From assembly GCA_934589065.1 (NCBI GenBank), contig CAKTNN010000001.1, forward strand, positions 1 through 64,000: a stretch of DNA of 64,000 nucleotides. The letters run 5' to 3'. This DNA is from an uncultured Oscillospiraceae bacterium. GTDB lineage: Bacteria; Bacillota; Clostridia; Oscillospirales; Oscillospiraceae. Below are positions 16,286 to 24,930 of the stretch, one piece after another. A model generated the notes under the pieces. That model saw only the letters and a program-made list of their open reading frames with translations. It searched no databases and was not told where the DNA came from. The translations under genes were made by a program, and so were the position numbers. Position 1 is the stretch's first letter; each line of letters begins with the position of its first letter.

Positions 16286-17551
16286 ATGTATCAACCTCTG
16301 GCGGATCTGCTCCGCCCTCAGACCCTGGACGAGGTGGTGGGTCAGGAGCACATCCTGGGAGAAGGGGCTGTGCTGCGCCGACTGATTGAGTCCGGAAAAA
16401 TCCCAAACATGGTTTTCTACGGCCCCAGCGGCACGGGGAAGACCACCGTTGCCAACATCATTGCCCAGAAGACAAACCGGAGGCTGTACAAGCTCAATGC
16501 CACCACAGCCTCTACGGCGGATATCAAAGAAATCACCAGCCAGCTGGATACGCTGATGGCCCCCAACGGAGTGCTGCTGTACCTGGACGAAATCCAGTCC
16601 TTTAATAAAAAGCAGCAGCAGTCCCTTTTGGAGTACATTGAAAACGGGAAAATCACGCTGATTGCCTCCACAACGGAAAATCCCTATTTCTACGTGTTCA
16701 ATGCCATCCTCAGCCGGTCTACGATTTTTGAATTCAAACAAATTTCTAAAGAAGCGGCGCTAACGGCAGTGCGCCGGGCGGTTGCCTATATGGAAAAGCG
16801 CACCGGCCTTACGGCACAGCCGGAGGAAGGGGTGCTGGAATATATCGCCTCTGCCAGCGGGGGAGATCTGCGCAAATCCATGAACGCTATTGAGGTGCTC
16901 TTCTCTGCGGCCCGCCCGGAGGGAACGGTGCTGCGCTTAACCATGGAGGATGCCCAGGCGGTTACGCAGAAAAGCGCTATGCGGGCCGACCGGGACGGGG
17001 ACAATTTCTATGATCTTCTGTCCGCTCTGCAAAAATCCATCCGGGGCTCTGATCCGGATGCGGCCTGCCACTATCTGGCGCGGCTGCTGGAAGCAGGGCA
17101 GATGCAGGGAGCCTGCCGACGGCTGATGGTGATTGCCGCCGAGGATGTGGGCCTGGCGTATCCCATGATCATCCCCATTGTCAAGTCCTGCGTGGATATG
17201 GCTCTGATGCTGGGAATGCCGGAGGCAAGAATCCCTCTGGGGGATGCCGCGGTGCTGATGGCGACCTCACCGAAGTCCAATTCCGGTCACATTGCCCTGG
17301 ATACGGCCCTGAGGGACGTTCAGAAGGGGTTGGGAAGGGGATTTCCCAGGCATTTGCAAAATGTCCACGCCGATACCTATACCCAAGAGCGGGAGCAGGG
17401 ATACCTGTATCCCCACGATTTCCCCAATCACTGGGTCAAGCAGCAGTATTTGCCGGATGATCTGGTGGGGAAGCAATATTATACCTACGGCCCGAATAAG
17501 CTGGAGCAGGCGGCAAAGCAATATTGGGACAGCATCAAAAAGGAGAACTGA
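16286..17551 (+). CDS. rarA: replication-associated recombination protein RarA (MgsA)
   Basis: A 421-residue AAA+ ATPase of the RarA/MgsA/WRNIP1 family that acts at stalled replication forks. It begins MYQPLADLLRPQTLDEVVGQEHILG, has Walker A GPSGTGKTT near residue 50, Walker B LYLDEIQSFNKKQQ near 107, the sensor segment STTENPYF and the C-terminal tetramerisation domain with the NHWVKQQYLPDDL signature. A GGAAAGGAGAAGGCCT ribosome site precedes ATG 16286. The DUF951 gene follows after two bases. Confidence 0.95.
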   Translation: MYQPLADLLRPQTLDEVVGQEHILGEGAVLRRLIESGKIPNMVFYGPSGTGKTTVANIIAQKTNRRLYKLNATTASTADIKEITSQLDTLMAPNGVLLYLDEIQSFNKKQQQSLLEYIENGKITLIASTTENPYFYVFNAILSRSTIFEFKQISKEAALTAVRRAVAYMEKRTGLTAQPEEGVLEYIASASGGDLRKSMNAIEVLFSAARPEGTVLRLTMEDAQAVTQKSAMRADRDGDNFYDLLSALQKSIRGSDPDAACHYLARLLEAGQMQGACRRLMVIAAEDVGLAYPMIIPIVKSCVDMALMLGMPEARIPLGDAAVLMATSPKSNSGHIALDTALRDVQKGLGRGFPRHLQNVHADTYTQEREQGYLYPHDFPNHWVKQQYLPDDLVGKQYYTYGPNKLEQAAKQYWDSIKKEN

Positions 17552-17553
17552 GT

Positions 17554-17742
17554 GTGGATATTCGGGTGAATGATATTCTGGTAATGAAGAAGGCCCACCC
17601 CTGCGGGGAAAAGCGGTGGCTTGTTTTGCGTACCGGGGCGGATTTTCGCCTTCGCTGCATGGGCTGCGGACATGAGCTGATGACTCCCAGGTTTAAGGCG
17701 GAAAAGAACATCCGTTCCGTGGAACGGAAAAGGGAAGAATAA
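17554..17742 (+). CDS. DUF951 family small protein
   Basis: A 62-residue protein from GTG 17554, with AGGAG eight bases upstream inside the rarA 3' end. It has the typical DUF951 pattern: VNDILVMKKAHPCG then LRCMGCGHELMTPR, an SH3-like small basic protein of unknown biochemical role common in Firmicutes, often near replication or ribosome genes. The Cys-x2-Cys pair could bind a metal. A longer in-frame start at 17524 would overlap rarA with no ribosome site. Confidence 0.85.
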   Translation: MDIRVNDILVMKKAHPCGEKRWLVLRTGADFRLRCMGCGHELMTPRFKAEKNIRSVERKREE

Positions 17743-17760
17743 GGAAAAACAGAAACAGAT

Positions 17761-17810
17761 GGCTGCTAAAAATGCATTTTTGCATTTTTTAGCAGCCCAT
17801 TTTTTATTTT
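17761..17810 (+). terminator. strong terminator after rarA-DUF951
   Basis: Long stem GGCTGCTAAAAATGCA / TGCATTTTTTAGCAGCC with a 4-base loop followed by a run of Ts and ATTTTAT. Confidence 0.85.
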
Positions 17811-17934
17811 ATCGCGGCAAGGCAAGGTTGGGGCGGTTGGTGGGAGAACTTGCGCAGGATGGCACCGGGCTTGCGACGCACTTTTCCCGCCGGGACGGCT
17901 ATACTCAGTTCATCCGGGACAAGGGGGGCGGCGA

Positions 17935-18696
17935 ATGTATCTGGATTTAATCGTGCTTCTGAATTTCAGTGTGGACTATCTGCTGCTTCTGGGAACGTTT
18001 TTATTCTGGGAGGAGCGCCCAAACCACCTAAGGCTCCTGGCTGCCGCGGCTTTGGGGGCAATTTACAGCGGGGCCAGTCTGGTTCCGGGCTTCGGCTTTC
18101 TTGGCGGGGTACACTGGCGGCTCATCTGCCTGGGGCTTATGAGCGCTGCCGCCTTTGGCACTACAGGCGGCACTCTGCAAAAAACGGTGGTCTTCTGCTT
18201 TCTGAGCTTTGCCCTGGGGGGCGTGGCGACCCTGGTTTCCCAAGGGGGCGGGGCGGGGGTTTTGTTGTGTGCCGCCGGGGTTTGCGGGCTGTGCCGTCTC
18301 CTGGTGGGCTGGAGCGGAAAAGGCGGACTGGTCCGGCTGAATATCTCCTTGGGAGAGAAACGCCTGTCCTTGACAGCCCTGAAGGATACGGGCAACACCC
18401 TGAGAGATCCTATCACCGGAGAAAAGGTGCTGGTTCTGGGGCTGCCGGAGGCAGAGAAGCTGACGGGGCTTACCGCCCAGCAGCTGCAGCAGCCCATGAA
18501 AACGTTGCAGGATCGCCCCTTAAGCGGCTTGCGGCTGATCCCCTATCATGCAGTGGGCCAGGAGGGCGGGCTTATGTTGGGAATGCGGATTCGGGAGGTG
18601 ACGATCAACGGCAGGACGGCGCCCATTGTGGTAGCCTTTGCACCAAATCGGTTGGGAAACACGCAGTATCAGGCTTTGCTGGGAGGCTTTGTATGA
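17935..18696 (+). CDS. spoIIGA: sporulation sigma-E processing peptidase SpoIIGA
   Basis: A membrane aspartic protease at the sporulation septum that cleaves the pro-sequence of sigma-E. The 253 residues begin [22 protein letters not shown], the conserved first membrane helix, with further helices to about residue 125. The protease domain carries [14 protein letters not shown] with the likely catalytic Asp at residue 151 (DTGN, matching the DSGN motif of B. subtilis). It is shorter than the ~309-residue B. subtilis protein, a length common in Clostridia. A GGGGGG-type ribosome site precedes ATG 17935. A TATACT -10-like element lies about 40 bases upstream with TTGCGA 23 bases before it, a wide spacing like the Spo0A-activated B. 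subtilis promoter; this is only suggestive. It overlaps sigE by 4 bases. Confidence 0.93.
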   Translation: MYLDLIVLLNFSVDYLLLLGTFLFWEERPNHLRLLAAAALGAIYSGASLVPGFGFLGGVHWRLICLGLMSAAAFGTTGGTLQKTVVFCFLSFALGGVATLVSQGGGAGVLLCAAGVCGLCRLLVGWSGKGGLVRLNISLGEKRLSLTALKDTGNTLRDPITGEKVLVLGLPEAEKLTGLTAQQLQQPMKTLQDRPLSGLRLIPYHAVGQEGGLMLGMRIREVTINGRTAPIVVAFAPNRLGNTQYQALLGGFV

Positions 18697-19397
18697 AGAT
18701 TGTTCAGTGGCTAATATCCTGTTTTCAGCAAGAGAAACCGACGATTTATTACATTTGCGGCAGCGATATTCTCCCGCCGCCCCTGCGGGGAGAGGAGGAG
18801 CGGCAGGCAATCGATGCCCTTACCCGGGGAGAGGAGGCCGCCCGGCAGAAGCTGGTGGAGCACAATCTGCGATTGGTGGTTTATATTGCCCGGCGGTTTG
18901 AAAACAGCGGCACAAACCTGGAAGACCTGATTTCCATCGGAACCATTGGGCTGATGAAAGCCATCGGAACGTACCGTTCCGACCGAAACATCAAGCTGGC
19001 AACCTACGCTTCCCGCTGTATTGAAAACGAAATTCTGATGCATCTGAGAAAAATAGCCAATCAGAAAACGGAAATCTCTCTGGATGAGCCCATTAATTTG
19101 GACGGGGAGGGAAATGAACTGCTTCTTTCAGACGTTTTGGGGACAGGGGAGGATGAAATTCAGCGACCTTTAGAGGCGGATGCAGAGGTACAGGTGCTGC
19201 GTCAGGCCCTGGGGGAACTGCCGGACAGGGAAAAGGAAATCATGAATATGCGCTTTGGTTTGGAAGGCCGAAAGGAGCTGACCCAAAAAGAGGTCGCCCA
19301 AAAGCTGGGAATTTCCCAGTCCTATATTTCCCGGCTGGAAAAACGTATTCTGGGGAAGCTGCGAAAGGAATTTCTGCGGCAGACCAGCTGTGCGTAA
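18693..19397 (+). CDS. sigE: RNA polymerase sporulation sigma factor SigE (pro-sigma-E)
   Basis: A 234-residue mother-cell sigma factor. Residues 1-28 form the pro-sequence ending at the conserved processing region [13 protein letters not shown]; region 2 follows (ENLR-like [35 protein letters not shown]) and region 4 ends [28 protein letters not shown] 18693 overlaps the spoIIGA stop as ATGA, with GGGAGG upstream inside spoIIGA. An in-frame open stretch running back to 17850 is just the spoIIGA gene read in another frame. Sigma-G is not encoded next to it, unlike in B. subtilis; rex follows instead. Confidence 0.97.
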   Translation: MKIVQWLISCFQQEKPTIYYICGSDILPPPLRGEEERQAIDALTRGEEAARQKLVEHNLRLVVYIARRFENSGTNLEDLISIGTIGLMKAIGTYRSDRNIKLATYASRCIENEILMHLRKIANQKTEISLDEPINLDGEGNELLLSDVLGTGEDEIQRPLEADAEVQVLRQALGELPDREKEIMNMRFGLEGRKELTQKEVAQKLGISQSYISRLEKRILGKLRKEFLRQTSCA

Positions 19398-19404
19398 AGA
19401 ATAC

Positions 19405-19433
19405 TTGCAAAAATATGGCAGAAGTGGTATAAT
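19405..19433 (+). promoter_or_regulatory. sigma-A promoter of rex
   Basis: TTGCAA (19405-19410), 17 bases, TATAAT (19428-19433), immediately after the sigE stop. Confidence 0.88.
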
Positions 19434-19442
19434 AATAAAAAA

Positions 19443-19469
19443 TATATCGATATAATTTTTTATCGATAA
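19443..19469. promoter_or_regulatory. paired ATCGAT palindromes between promoter and rex start
   Basis: Perfect palindromes TATATCGATATA (19443-19454) and TTATCGATAA (19460-19469) lie in the 5' untranslated region, just after the expected transcript start. They do not match the TTGTGAA-type Rex site. They may be an operator for another regulator, or simply AT-rich sequence. Confidence 0.3.
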
Positions 19470-19487
19470 AAATATATGAGGGTGCTT

Positions 19488-20132
19488 ATGGAACGGAATG
19501 TAAAAGTCTCCAAGGCCGTACTGAAGCGGCTGCCCGGTTATCTGGCATATCTGAAAAGCCTGCCTGATACGGCTCCTGCAAATATCTCTGCTACGGCGCT
19601 TGCTAATGCCTTGGATATGGGCGAAGTACAGGTTCGGAAGGATCTGGCAATTGTATCCGACGGTGGGCGGCCCAAGGTGGGCTATCAGAGAGAGGCGCTG
19701 ATTGATGATATTGAGCAGTTTTTGGGCTATGACAATACCACCGATGCCGTGCTGATCGGCGCCGGAAAGCTGGGATTGGCCCTGATGGCCTATTCCGGGT
19801 TTGAAGCCTACGGGCTGAATATTCAGGCGGCTTTTGATGCCAAGCCCACCCTGGAAAAGACCGAGGATGGGCAGCCCATTTACCACATCTCCAAGCTGGA
19901 GCACTACTGCAAGCTCCACAAGGTGCTGATGGGGATTATCACCGTCCCTGCCGCCGCCGCTCAGGAGGTTGCAGACCTTTTGATTGCCGGGGGCGTAAAG
20001 GCAATCTGGAATTTTGCCCCGACCCATTTGGATGTACCGGATAACATTCTGGTGCAAAACGAAAATATGGCTACTTCTCTTGCGGTGCTGTCCGTTCACC
20101 TGCGGGCGGCAATGAAAGAGGAGAAGAAGTGA
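19488..20132 (+). CDS. rex: redox-sensing transcriptional repressor Rex
   Basis: A 214-residue dimeric repressor that senses the NADH/NAD+ ratio and controls fermentation genes in anaerobes. N-terminal winged helix (VSKAVLKRLPGYLAYLKSL ... MGEVQVRKDLAIVSDGGRPKVGY), then a Rossmann domain with GAGKLGLALMAYSGF near residue 86. The start is ATG 19488, with GAGGG five bases upstream; the in-frame ATG at 19476 overlaps that ribosome site. It ends at a strong terminator. It may regulate nifJ in this window. Confidence 0.95.
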   Translation: MERNVKVSKAVLKRLPGYLAYLKSLPDTAPANISATALANALDMGEVQVRKDLAIVSDGGRPKVGYQREALIDDIEQFLGYDNTTDAVLIGAGKLGLALMAYSGFEAYGLNIQAAFDAKPTLEKTEDGQPIYHISKLEHYCKLHKVLMGIITVPAAAAQEVADLLIAGGVKAIWNFAPTHLDVPDNILVQNENMATSLAVLSVHLRAAMKEEKK

Positions 20133-20138
20133 CGTTTT

Positions 20139-20178
20139 AAAAGCCCCTGCCGGGGTCATTCCGGCAGGGGCTTTTTGC
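20139..20178 (+). terminator. terminator of rex
   Basis: Stem AAGCCCCTGCCGG / CCGGCAGGGGCTT with a 7-base loop and a T5 run. Confidence 0.9.
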
Positions 20179-20208
20179 AGCTGCGAAGGAATAAGAATTT
20201 ACTCTTTT

Positions 20209-20386
20209 CGTCATTCCGAGGCAGTAACCGATGTCACTACTCCGCGCTAAGAGCCGCTTGCGGCGGTTGCGCTCTGTACACGCCTGCGGGCGTAGTGCCG
20301 TGGGAATCTTCCCTTGCAATTACGGCCCCGGTTACCAGGGGGGTAAAGATTGCCACACCAGTGTGCGCACTGGGAAAGCAATGACA
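20209..20386 (+). repeat. composite palindromic repeat with nested insert (copy 1)
   Basis: Fills most of the 319-base gap between rex and cstA. Unit A (CGTCATTCC...GGGAATCTT, a hairpin) starts at 20209 and is split after GTCACT by a 58-base insert (20239-20296, starting ACTCCGCGCTAAG, ending GGGCGTAGT). Unit B (ATTGCCACACCAGTG...GCAATGACAG) is at 20349-20386. No coding potential. Confidence 0.8.
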
Positions 20387-20398
20387 GTAAATCAAAAA

Positions 20399-20436
20399 CT
20401 CCCGGATGACCTTACGGGTATCCGGGAGCTTTCTTT
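20399..20436. terminator. terminator of cstA (minus) and hairpin downstream of rex
   Basis: Stem CTCCCGGAT / ATCCGGGAG with a 12-base loop; T-rich on the plus side (CTTTCTTTG) and preceded by an A-rich run that becomes T-rich on the minus strand, so it can stop transcription in both directions. Confidence 0.7.
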
Positions 20437-20451
20437 GTTTGTTAAAAGGAA

Positions 20452-22185
20452 TTAGCCGTTGGCCTTTGCCTTCTTGTGGTTTACGATGGTGGTAACACCT
20501 TCCACAGCCAGAACCACAGCCAGAACCACCAGCAGCAGGCCGATGACAACCTGCACGTAGGGGCCCCAGTCAGCACCGCCAGCCAGGATCAGGTTGAACT
20601 GCTGCCAGGTGTTGATGAGCAGGGAAGCGATGGTCACGCAGAGCATGAAGGCCATGGGGAACAGGAACATCTTGTTGTCCTTGCCGATGTTGCCCAGCCA
20701 GGTAGCCACAGCCAGCAGGCCCAGAGCTGCCAGCAGCTGGTTGGCAGAGCCAAACAGAGCCCAGATCTTGCCATAGCCGTTCAGGCCCAGCAGGATGCCC
20801 AGAACCACGGTGATGATGGTTGCAACGTAGGGGTTTGCCAGGAACTTCTTGGCGCCGGAAATATTGTCGATGGTCTCGCCCTTGGTGCTGTCGATCCAGA
20901 ACTCCTGGAACATGAAGCGGGCCAGACGGGTTGCGGTATCCAGAGAGGTCAGGCAGAAAGCGGAGTAGGTCAGAACCAGCAGCGTGTAGAGAACATTGAA
21001 TACCTTCTCGTTGCCGCCGGCAATCTTGGAAGCCATACCGGCAACGCCGCCGGCAAAGATGTCGGTAGCACCGGCAGTGTGACCGGTCTGACGGGCGTAA
21101 GCAATGGCAACCAGAGTGATAACACCCAGAACGCACTCCAGCAGCATACCGCCGTAAGCGATGGGCTTTGCATCGGTCTCCTTATCCAGCTGCTTGGAAG
21201 TCGTGCCGGAGGAAACCAGGGAATGGAAGCCGGAGATAGCGCCGCAGGCGATGGTGGTGAACAGCACGGGGAAGATGGGCTGGGTGATACCGGCAGCATT
21301 CTTGCCGTCACCGATCATAGCCAGGCCCACACCGGCAGCGTCAGTCATGTTGGGATGTGCAACAACAACGCCGATGGCAGCGATTGCCAGCATGGCATAC
21401 AGCAGGAAGGAGGACAGATAGTCCCGGGGCTGCAGCAGAATCCACACGGGGGTCACGGATGCAATGGCGATGTACAGGCCAACGATCCACATCCAAGCAG
21501 TGTTGGACAGGTAGATGGGATGCCAGTTCATACCAATTACCATGCACAGGCAGATGGCAATCACACCGGCGATGGTGGAAACGCCCATAGGAGCATTGCG
21601 GCGGTAAACCATGAAGCCGAATGCAATGGCGATAACGATAAACAGCAGGGAAACCATAGCCACGGAGGCGGGAGTAGCGGATGCGGCAACATCCAGCTGA
21701 CCGTCCACATACTTGGCGGCAAAGGTACCGGCAACGATTGCTGCGAAAGCGGCAACAACCAAGATAAGGGTCAGGTAAGAGAAGATGATGAACAGGCGCT
21801 TTGCCCGGACGGACATATTGGCAGAAATGATTTCGCCGATGGACTTGCCGCCGTGACGGACAGATGCAAACAGAGCGCCAAAGTCATGGACACCGCCGAA
21901 GAAGATACCGCCAACCAGAATCCACAGCAGGCAGGGCAGCCAGCCGAACATGGCAGCGGAGATGGGGCCGGTAATGGGGCCGGCACCGGCGATGGAGGAG
22001 AAGTGGTGACCCATCAGCACGGGGGCCTTAGCAGGCACATAGTCGATTCCATCCTCCATGGTGTGTGCGGGGGTAGGCTCGTTGTTTTCACCAACGCCCC
22101 ACTTCTTGCACAGGTAGCGACCGTAGAAGATGTAGCCGCAGAGGAGAACGGCAATTCCGATAACGAGAAGTACAAGACCGTTCAT
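20452..22185 (-). CDS. cstA: CstA family carbon-starvation / pyruvate or peptide transporter
   Basis: A 577-residue integral membrane protein with about 16 predicted helices. CstA proteins import peptides, and the relatives BtsT/YjiY import pyruvate, usually under nutrient limitation. The family core motif GHHFSSIAGAGPITGPISAAMFGWLPCLLWI is near residues 60-90, and the long CstA domain with LFGSANQLLAALGLLAVATWL lies toward the end. ATG 22185 is preceded by GGGAG; MKRREQTNL read from 22212 overlaps the upstream gene and lacks a ribosome site. It follows the unknown gene at 22209-22727 by 23 bases, so they form an operon. Confidence 0.93.
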   Translation of the reverse strand: MNGLVLLVIGIAVLLCGYIFYGRYLCKKWGVGENNEPTPAHTMEDGIDYVPAKAPVLMGHHFSSIAGAGPITGPISAAMFGWLPCLLWILVGGIFFGGVHDFGALFASVRHGGKSIGEIISANMSVRAKRLFIIFSYLTLILVVAAFAAIVAGTFAAKYVDGQLDVAASATPASVAMVSLLFIVIAIAFGFMVYRRNAPMGVSTIAGVIAICLCMVIGMNWHPIYLSNTAWMWIVGLYIAIASVTPVWILLQPRDYLSSFLLYAMLAIAAIGVVVAHPNMTDAAGVGLAMIGDGKNAAGITQPIFPVLFTTIACGAISGFHSLVSSGTTSKQLDKETDAKPIAYGGMLLECVLGVITLVAIAYARQTGHTAGATDIFAGGVAGMASKIAGGNEKVFNVLYTLLVLTYSAFCLTSLDTATRLARFMFQEFWIDSTKGETIDNISGAKKFLANPYVATIITVVLGILLGLNGYGKIWALFGSANQLLAALGLLAVATWLGNIGKDNKMFLFPMAFMLCVTIASLLINTWQQFNLILAGGADWGPYVQVVIGLLLVVLAVVLAVEGVTTIVNHKKAKANG

Positions 22186-22208
22186 AAGATTTGTTTGCTC
22201 CCTTCTTT

Positions 22209-22727
22209 TCACTTTTTCCCGGAACCAAAGTTCTGTTCCAGGTTTTTCCGGGCTCTCCGTCCTGCTGGGTTAGACAGAAAGCTATTGGTGGATGCTTCCA
22301 TAGCTGCTACATGATACTCCATCCAGCCGTGGAGGGTCATGAGGTAGTTTTTCCGGTAGCGATAGTGCTTTAATAGCTTTTTCGCCTCCGGATCAATGGT
22401 ATTCGCCAGCACCACCAGGGTTACAAAGGAGAACATGTGCTCCTTTGTGGGCTGAATTCTGGAAAGGCCCGCCTGCTTTGTCAGCTCGATATGGCTTTTC
22501 AGAGTAGGGGCATCCAGGTGGTCGGTCACGAAAAAGGTAACATACTCATGCTGCTCTACAGCAGACAGCACGTGCTGCTTGGAAAGCAGGTAATTCTCAT
22601 CCCGCAGGAAATAGGTCGCTGCGGCGGGGTAGGGGGATCCGGCAATCTCCACATCCCGTTCAATATCATAAAGATGAGAATAAATATCCAGCAGTTTATC
22701 GAGCTTTGCTTGCAGGGTCAAATCCAT
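22209..22727 (-). CDS. conserved helical protein of unknown function, first gene of the cstA operon
   Basis: 172 residues, soluble, mostly helical, no signal peptide and no Cys. It starts MDLTLQAKLDKLLDIYSHLYDIERDVEIAG and contains aromatic-rich motifs (SPYPAAATYFLRDENYLL, LHGWMEYHVAAMEAS). I do not recognise a named family with confidence. Its own promoter and the tight spacing to cstA suggest it assists or regulates the transporter. A good ribosome site (GGAAACGCC before ATG) supports the start. Confidence 0.75.
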   Translation of the reverse strand: MDLTLQAKLDKLLDIYSHLYDIERDVEIAGSPYPAAATYFLRDENYLLSKQHVLSAVEQHEYVTFFVTDHLDAPTLKSHIELTKQAGLSRIQPTKEHMFSFVTLVVLANTIDPEAKKLLKHYRYRKNYLMTLHGWMEYHVAAMEASTNSFLSNPAGRRARKNLEQNFGSGKK

Positions 22728-22781
22728 GGCGTTTCCTTTCTACGGTGTCCTACACTGGTGCAAGACGAGATAGCAAGGGGG

Positions 22782-22810
22782 ATTATACACCCAAAATGTT
22801 CTCTTGTGAA
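22782..22810 (-). promoter_or_regulatory. sigma-A promoter of the cstA operon
   Basis: On the minus strand: TTCACA (22805-22810), 17 bases, TATAAT (22782-22787), 55 bases before the first gene. Confidence 0.85.
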
Positions 22811-22908
22811 GCACATTTGTCCACATTATTCATAATTCGTTAAGTTATTACAAAAATATGTACAAAAAATCCGGCAATATTTGCCAGATTGCCTATAGGA
22901 ATCCGCAG

Positions 22909-22951
22909 AAAAACTCCGCAGACAGGAAACGATTGTTTCTGTACTGCGGAG
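22909..22951 (-). terminator. terminator of glnS
   Basis: On the minus strand the stem CTCCGCAGTACAGAAAC / GTTTCCTGTCTGCGGAG closes a 4-base loop and is followed by TTTTTCTG. Confidence 0.88.
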
Positions 22952-22991
22952 GAAACTGTAATATTATTCAGTTTTTAAGAAATGCTTCCGT

Positions 22992-24671
22992 TTATTTTGT
23001 GGGCTTGAAGCTGTCCTTCAGGCTGACGGAGCGGTTGAATACCAGATGCTCCGGGGTGGAATCCTTGCTGTCGGGGCAGAAGTAGCCCAGACGCATGAAC
23101 TGGTAGGAGTCGCCCTTCTGGGCATTAACCAGGGAGGCCTCAACCTTGCAGCCCTGGAGCACCTCCAGAGAATTGGGGTTCAGGCAGGCCAGGAAATCCT
23201 TTCCGGCGGCATCGGGATCGGGGTCATCGAAGAGGTTGCTGTACTGCCGCACCTCGGCATCAAAGCAATTGTTGGCATCCACCCAGTGGATGGTAGCACC
23301 CTTGATCTTCCGTCCGTCGGCAGGATCGCCGCCCTTGCTCTCGGGATCGTAGGTTGCCAGAACCTCAATAACCTTACCCTGGTCATCGGTGACGCAGCCG
23401 GTGCACTGAATGACATAGGCGCCCTTCAGGCGGCACTCCGGGCCATCGGGGTACAGGCGCTTATATTTGGGAATGGGCTGGGCCAGGAAATCGTCGTTTT
23501 CAATCCACAGATTCCGGGAGAAGGTAATTTCCCGGGTCCCGGCATTGGGATCGTTGGGGTTATTCTCCACCTGGAAGGTTTCCGTCTTCCCTTCGGGGTA
23601 ATTGGTAATGGTGAGCTTTACGGGGTTCAGCACCGCCATAACGCGCTTGGCAGTCTCGTTCAGGTCTTCCCGGAGGCAGTGCTCCAGGAACGCATACTCA
23701 ATGGTATTGGGGGACTTGGCAACACCCACCCGGTCGCAGAAATTGCGGATGGAGGCGGGGGTGTATCCCCGGCGGCGCAGGCCGCACAGAGTGGGCATTC
23801 TGGGATCATCCCAACCGGAAACGTAGCCGTTTTCCACCAGGGCGCGGAGCTTGCGCTTGCTGAGCACCGTGTGATCGATGCCCAGGCGGGCAAACTCAAT
23901 CTGCCGGGGGTGATTGGGGACGGATACGTGCTCTACCACCCAGTTGTACAGGGGCCGGTGGTTTTCAAATTCCAGGGAGCACAGGGAGTGGGTAATGCCC
24001 TCCAGAGCATCCTGAATGGGGTGGGCGAAGTCGTACATGGGGTAGATGCACCACTTATCCCCCTGACGGTGATGGTGCATGTGACGAATGCGATAGATAA
24101 CCGGGTCGCGCATATTGAAGTTGCCGGAGGCAAGATCAATTTTGGCGCGCAGAGTATACTTGTTGTCCTCAAATTCCCCGGCCCGCATCCGTGCAAACAG
24201 GTCCAGGCTTTCCTCAATGGGCCGATCCCGGTAGGGGGAGACGGCGGGGGTATTCAGGTCGCCTCGGTATTCTTTAAACTGCTCCGGGGTCAGCTCGCAC
24301 ACGTAGGCCAGGCCTTTTTTAATGAGCTCTACGGCGTACTCGTAGTCCTTTTCAAAGTAATCAGAGCCGTAGAAGAACCGATCGCCCCAGTCAAAGCCCA
24401 GCCAGTGGATATCCTCCTGAATGGCCTCTACAAACTCCACGTCTTCCTTGGTGGGGTTGGTATCATCCATACGCAGGTTGCACAGACCGCCGAACTTTTC
24501 GGCAGTGCCGAAGTCGATGATCAGTGCCTTGCAGTGACCGATGTGCAGGTAGCCGTTGGGCTCCGGTGGGAAACGGGTGTGCACGGTCTTGCCGGCAAAC
24601 TGCCCGCCGGGGGCGATGTCTTCTTCAATAAAGGCGTGGATGAAATTTTTGCTTTCCGTAATCTCAGCCAT
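22992..24671 (-). CDS. glnS: glutaminyl-tRNA synthetase
   Basis: A 559-residue class I synthetase that charges tRNA-Gln. HIGH-type motif PPEPNGYLHIGH near residue 40, DDTNPTKE, the KMSKS-type loop VLSKRKL near residue 265 and the GlnRS C-terminal beta-barrels ending SLKDSFKPTK. Most Clostridia charge Gln by the GatCAB route, but GlnRS is common in Oscillospirales and Bacteroides. ATG 24671 begins MAEITESKNFIHAFIEED; the upstream in-frame start at 24743 lies in the -35 of the promoter and is excluded. Confidence 0.96.
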   Translation of the reverse strand: MAEITESKNFIHAFIEEDIAPGGQFAGKTVHTRFPPEPNGYLHIGHCKALIIDFGTAEKFGGLCNLRMDDTNPTKEDVEFVEAIQEDIHWLGFDWGDRFFYGSDYFEKDYEYAVELIKKGLAYVCELTPEQFKEYRGDLNTPAVSPYRDRPIEESLDLFARMRAGEFEDNKYTLRAKIDLASGNFNMRDPVIYRIRHMHHHRQGDKWCIYPMYDFAHPIQDALEGITHSLCSLEFENHRPLYNWVVEHVSVPNHPRQIEFARLGIDHTVLSKRKLRALVENGYVSGWDDPRMPTLCGLRRRGYTPASIRNFCDRVGVAKSPNTIEYAFLEHCLREDLNETAKRVMAVLNPVKLTITNYPEGKTETFQVENNPNDPNAGTREITFSRNLWIENDDFLAQPIPKYKRLYPDGPECRLKGAYVIQCTGCVTDDQGKVIEVLATYDPESKGGDPADGRKIKGATIHWVDANNCFDAEVRQYSNLFDDPDPDAAGKDFLACLNPNSLEVLQGCKVEASLVNAQKGDSYQFMRLGYFCPDSKDSTPEHLVFNRSVSLKDSFKPTK

Positions 24672-24714
24672 GTGGAAATCCGTCCTCTCTTTTGTAGCTT
24701 TACGATAATGCGTT

Positions 24715-24743
24715 ATTATAACCGATTGTAAAGGCAAATGCAA
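24715..24743 (-). promoter_or_regulatory. sigma-A promoter of glnS
   Basis: On the minus strand: TTGCAT (24738-24743), 17 bases, TATAAT (24715-24720). Confidence 0.8.
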
Positions 24744-24845
24744 CCGAAAACATTCTATCCTTCATAATTTTGGACATTTGTGTGAATTCTGCCGGTGTCA
24801 TTTTCGGGGGATTATGAAATTATTAAGAATTCTCAGAATTAGTGG

Positions 24846-24874
24846 TTGTCAATTTGCTGTTTTTACGTTAGAAT
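24846..24874 (+). promoter_or_regulatory. sigma-A promoter of the pyrH operon
   Basis: TTGTCA (24846-24851), 17 bases, TAGAAT (24869-24874). The leader to pyrH is about 50 bases. Confidence 0.85.
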
Positions 24875-24930
24875 AGGGTGGACGATGTATGGGGTAACTG
24901 CGCCCTAATAGAGAGAAGGAGTGATTTGTT

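Noticed and set aside
17850..19397. 515-residue fusion-like frame ending in SigE
   Set aside because: The first 280 codons are spoIIGA read in another frame. SigE has its own ATG at 18693 with GGGAGG and overlaps the spoIIGA stop, which is the standard arrangement.
22805..22855. Possible Rex site upstream of the cstA operon
   Set aside because: TTGTAATAACTTAACGAA resembles the site only if arms are shifted by one base with several mismatches.
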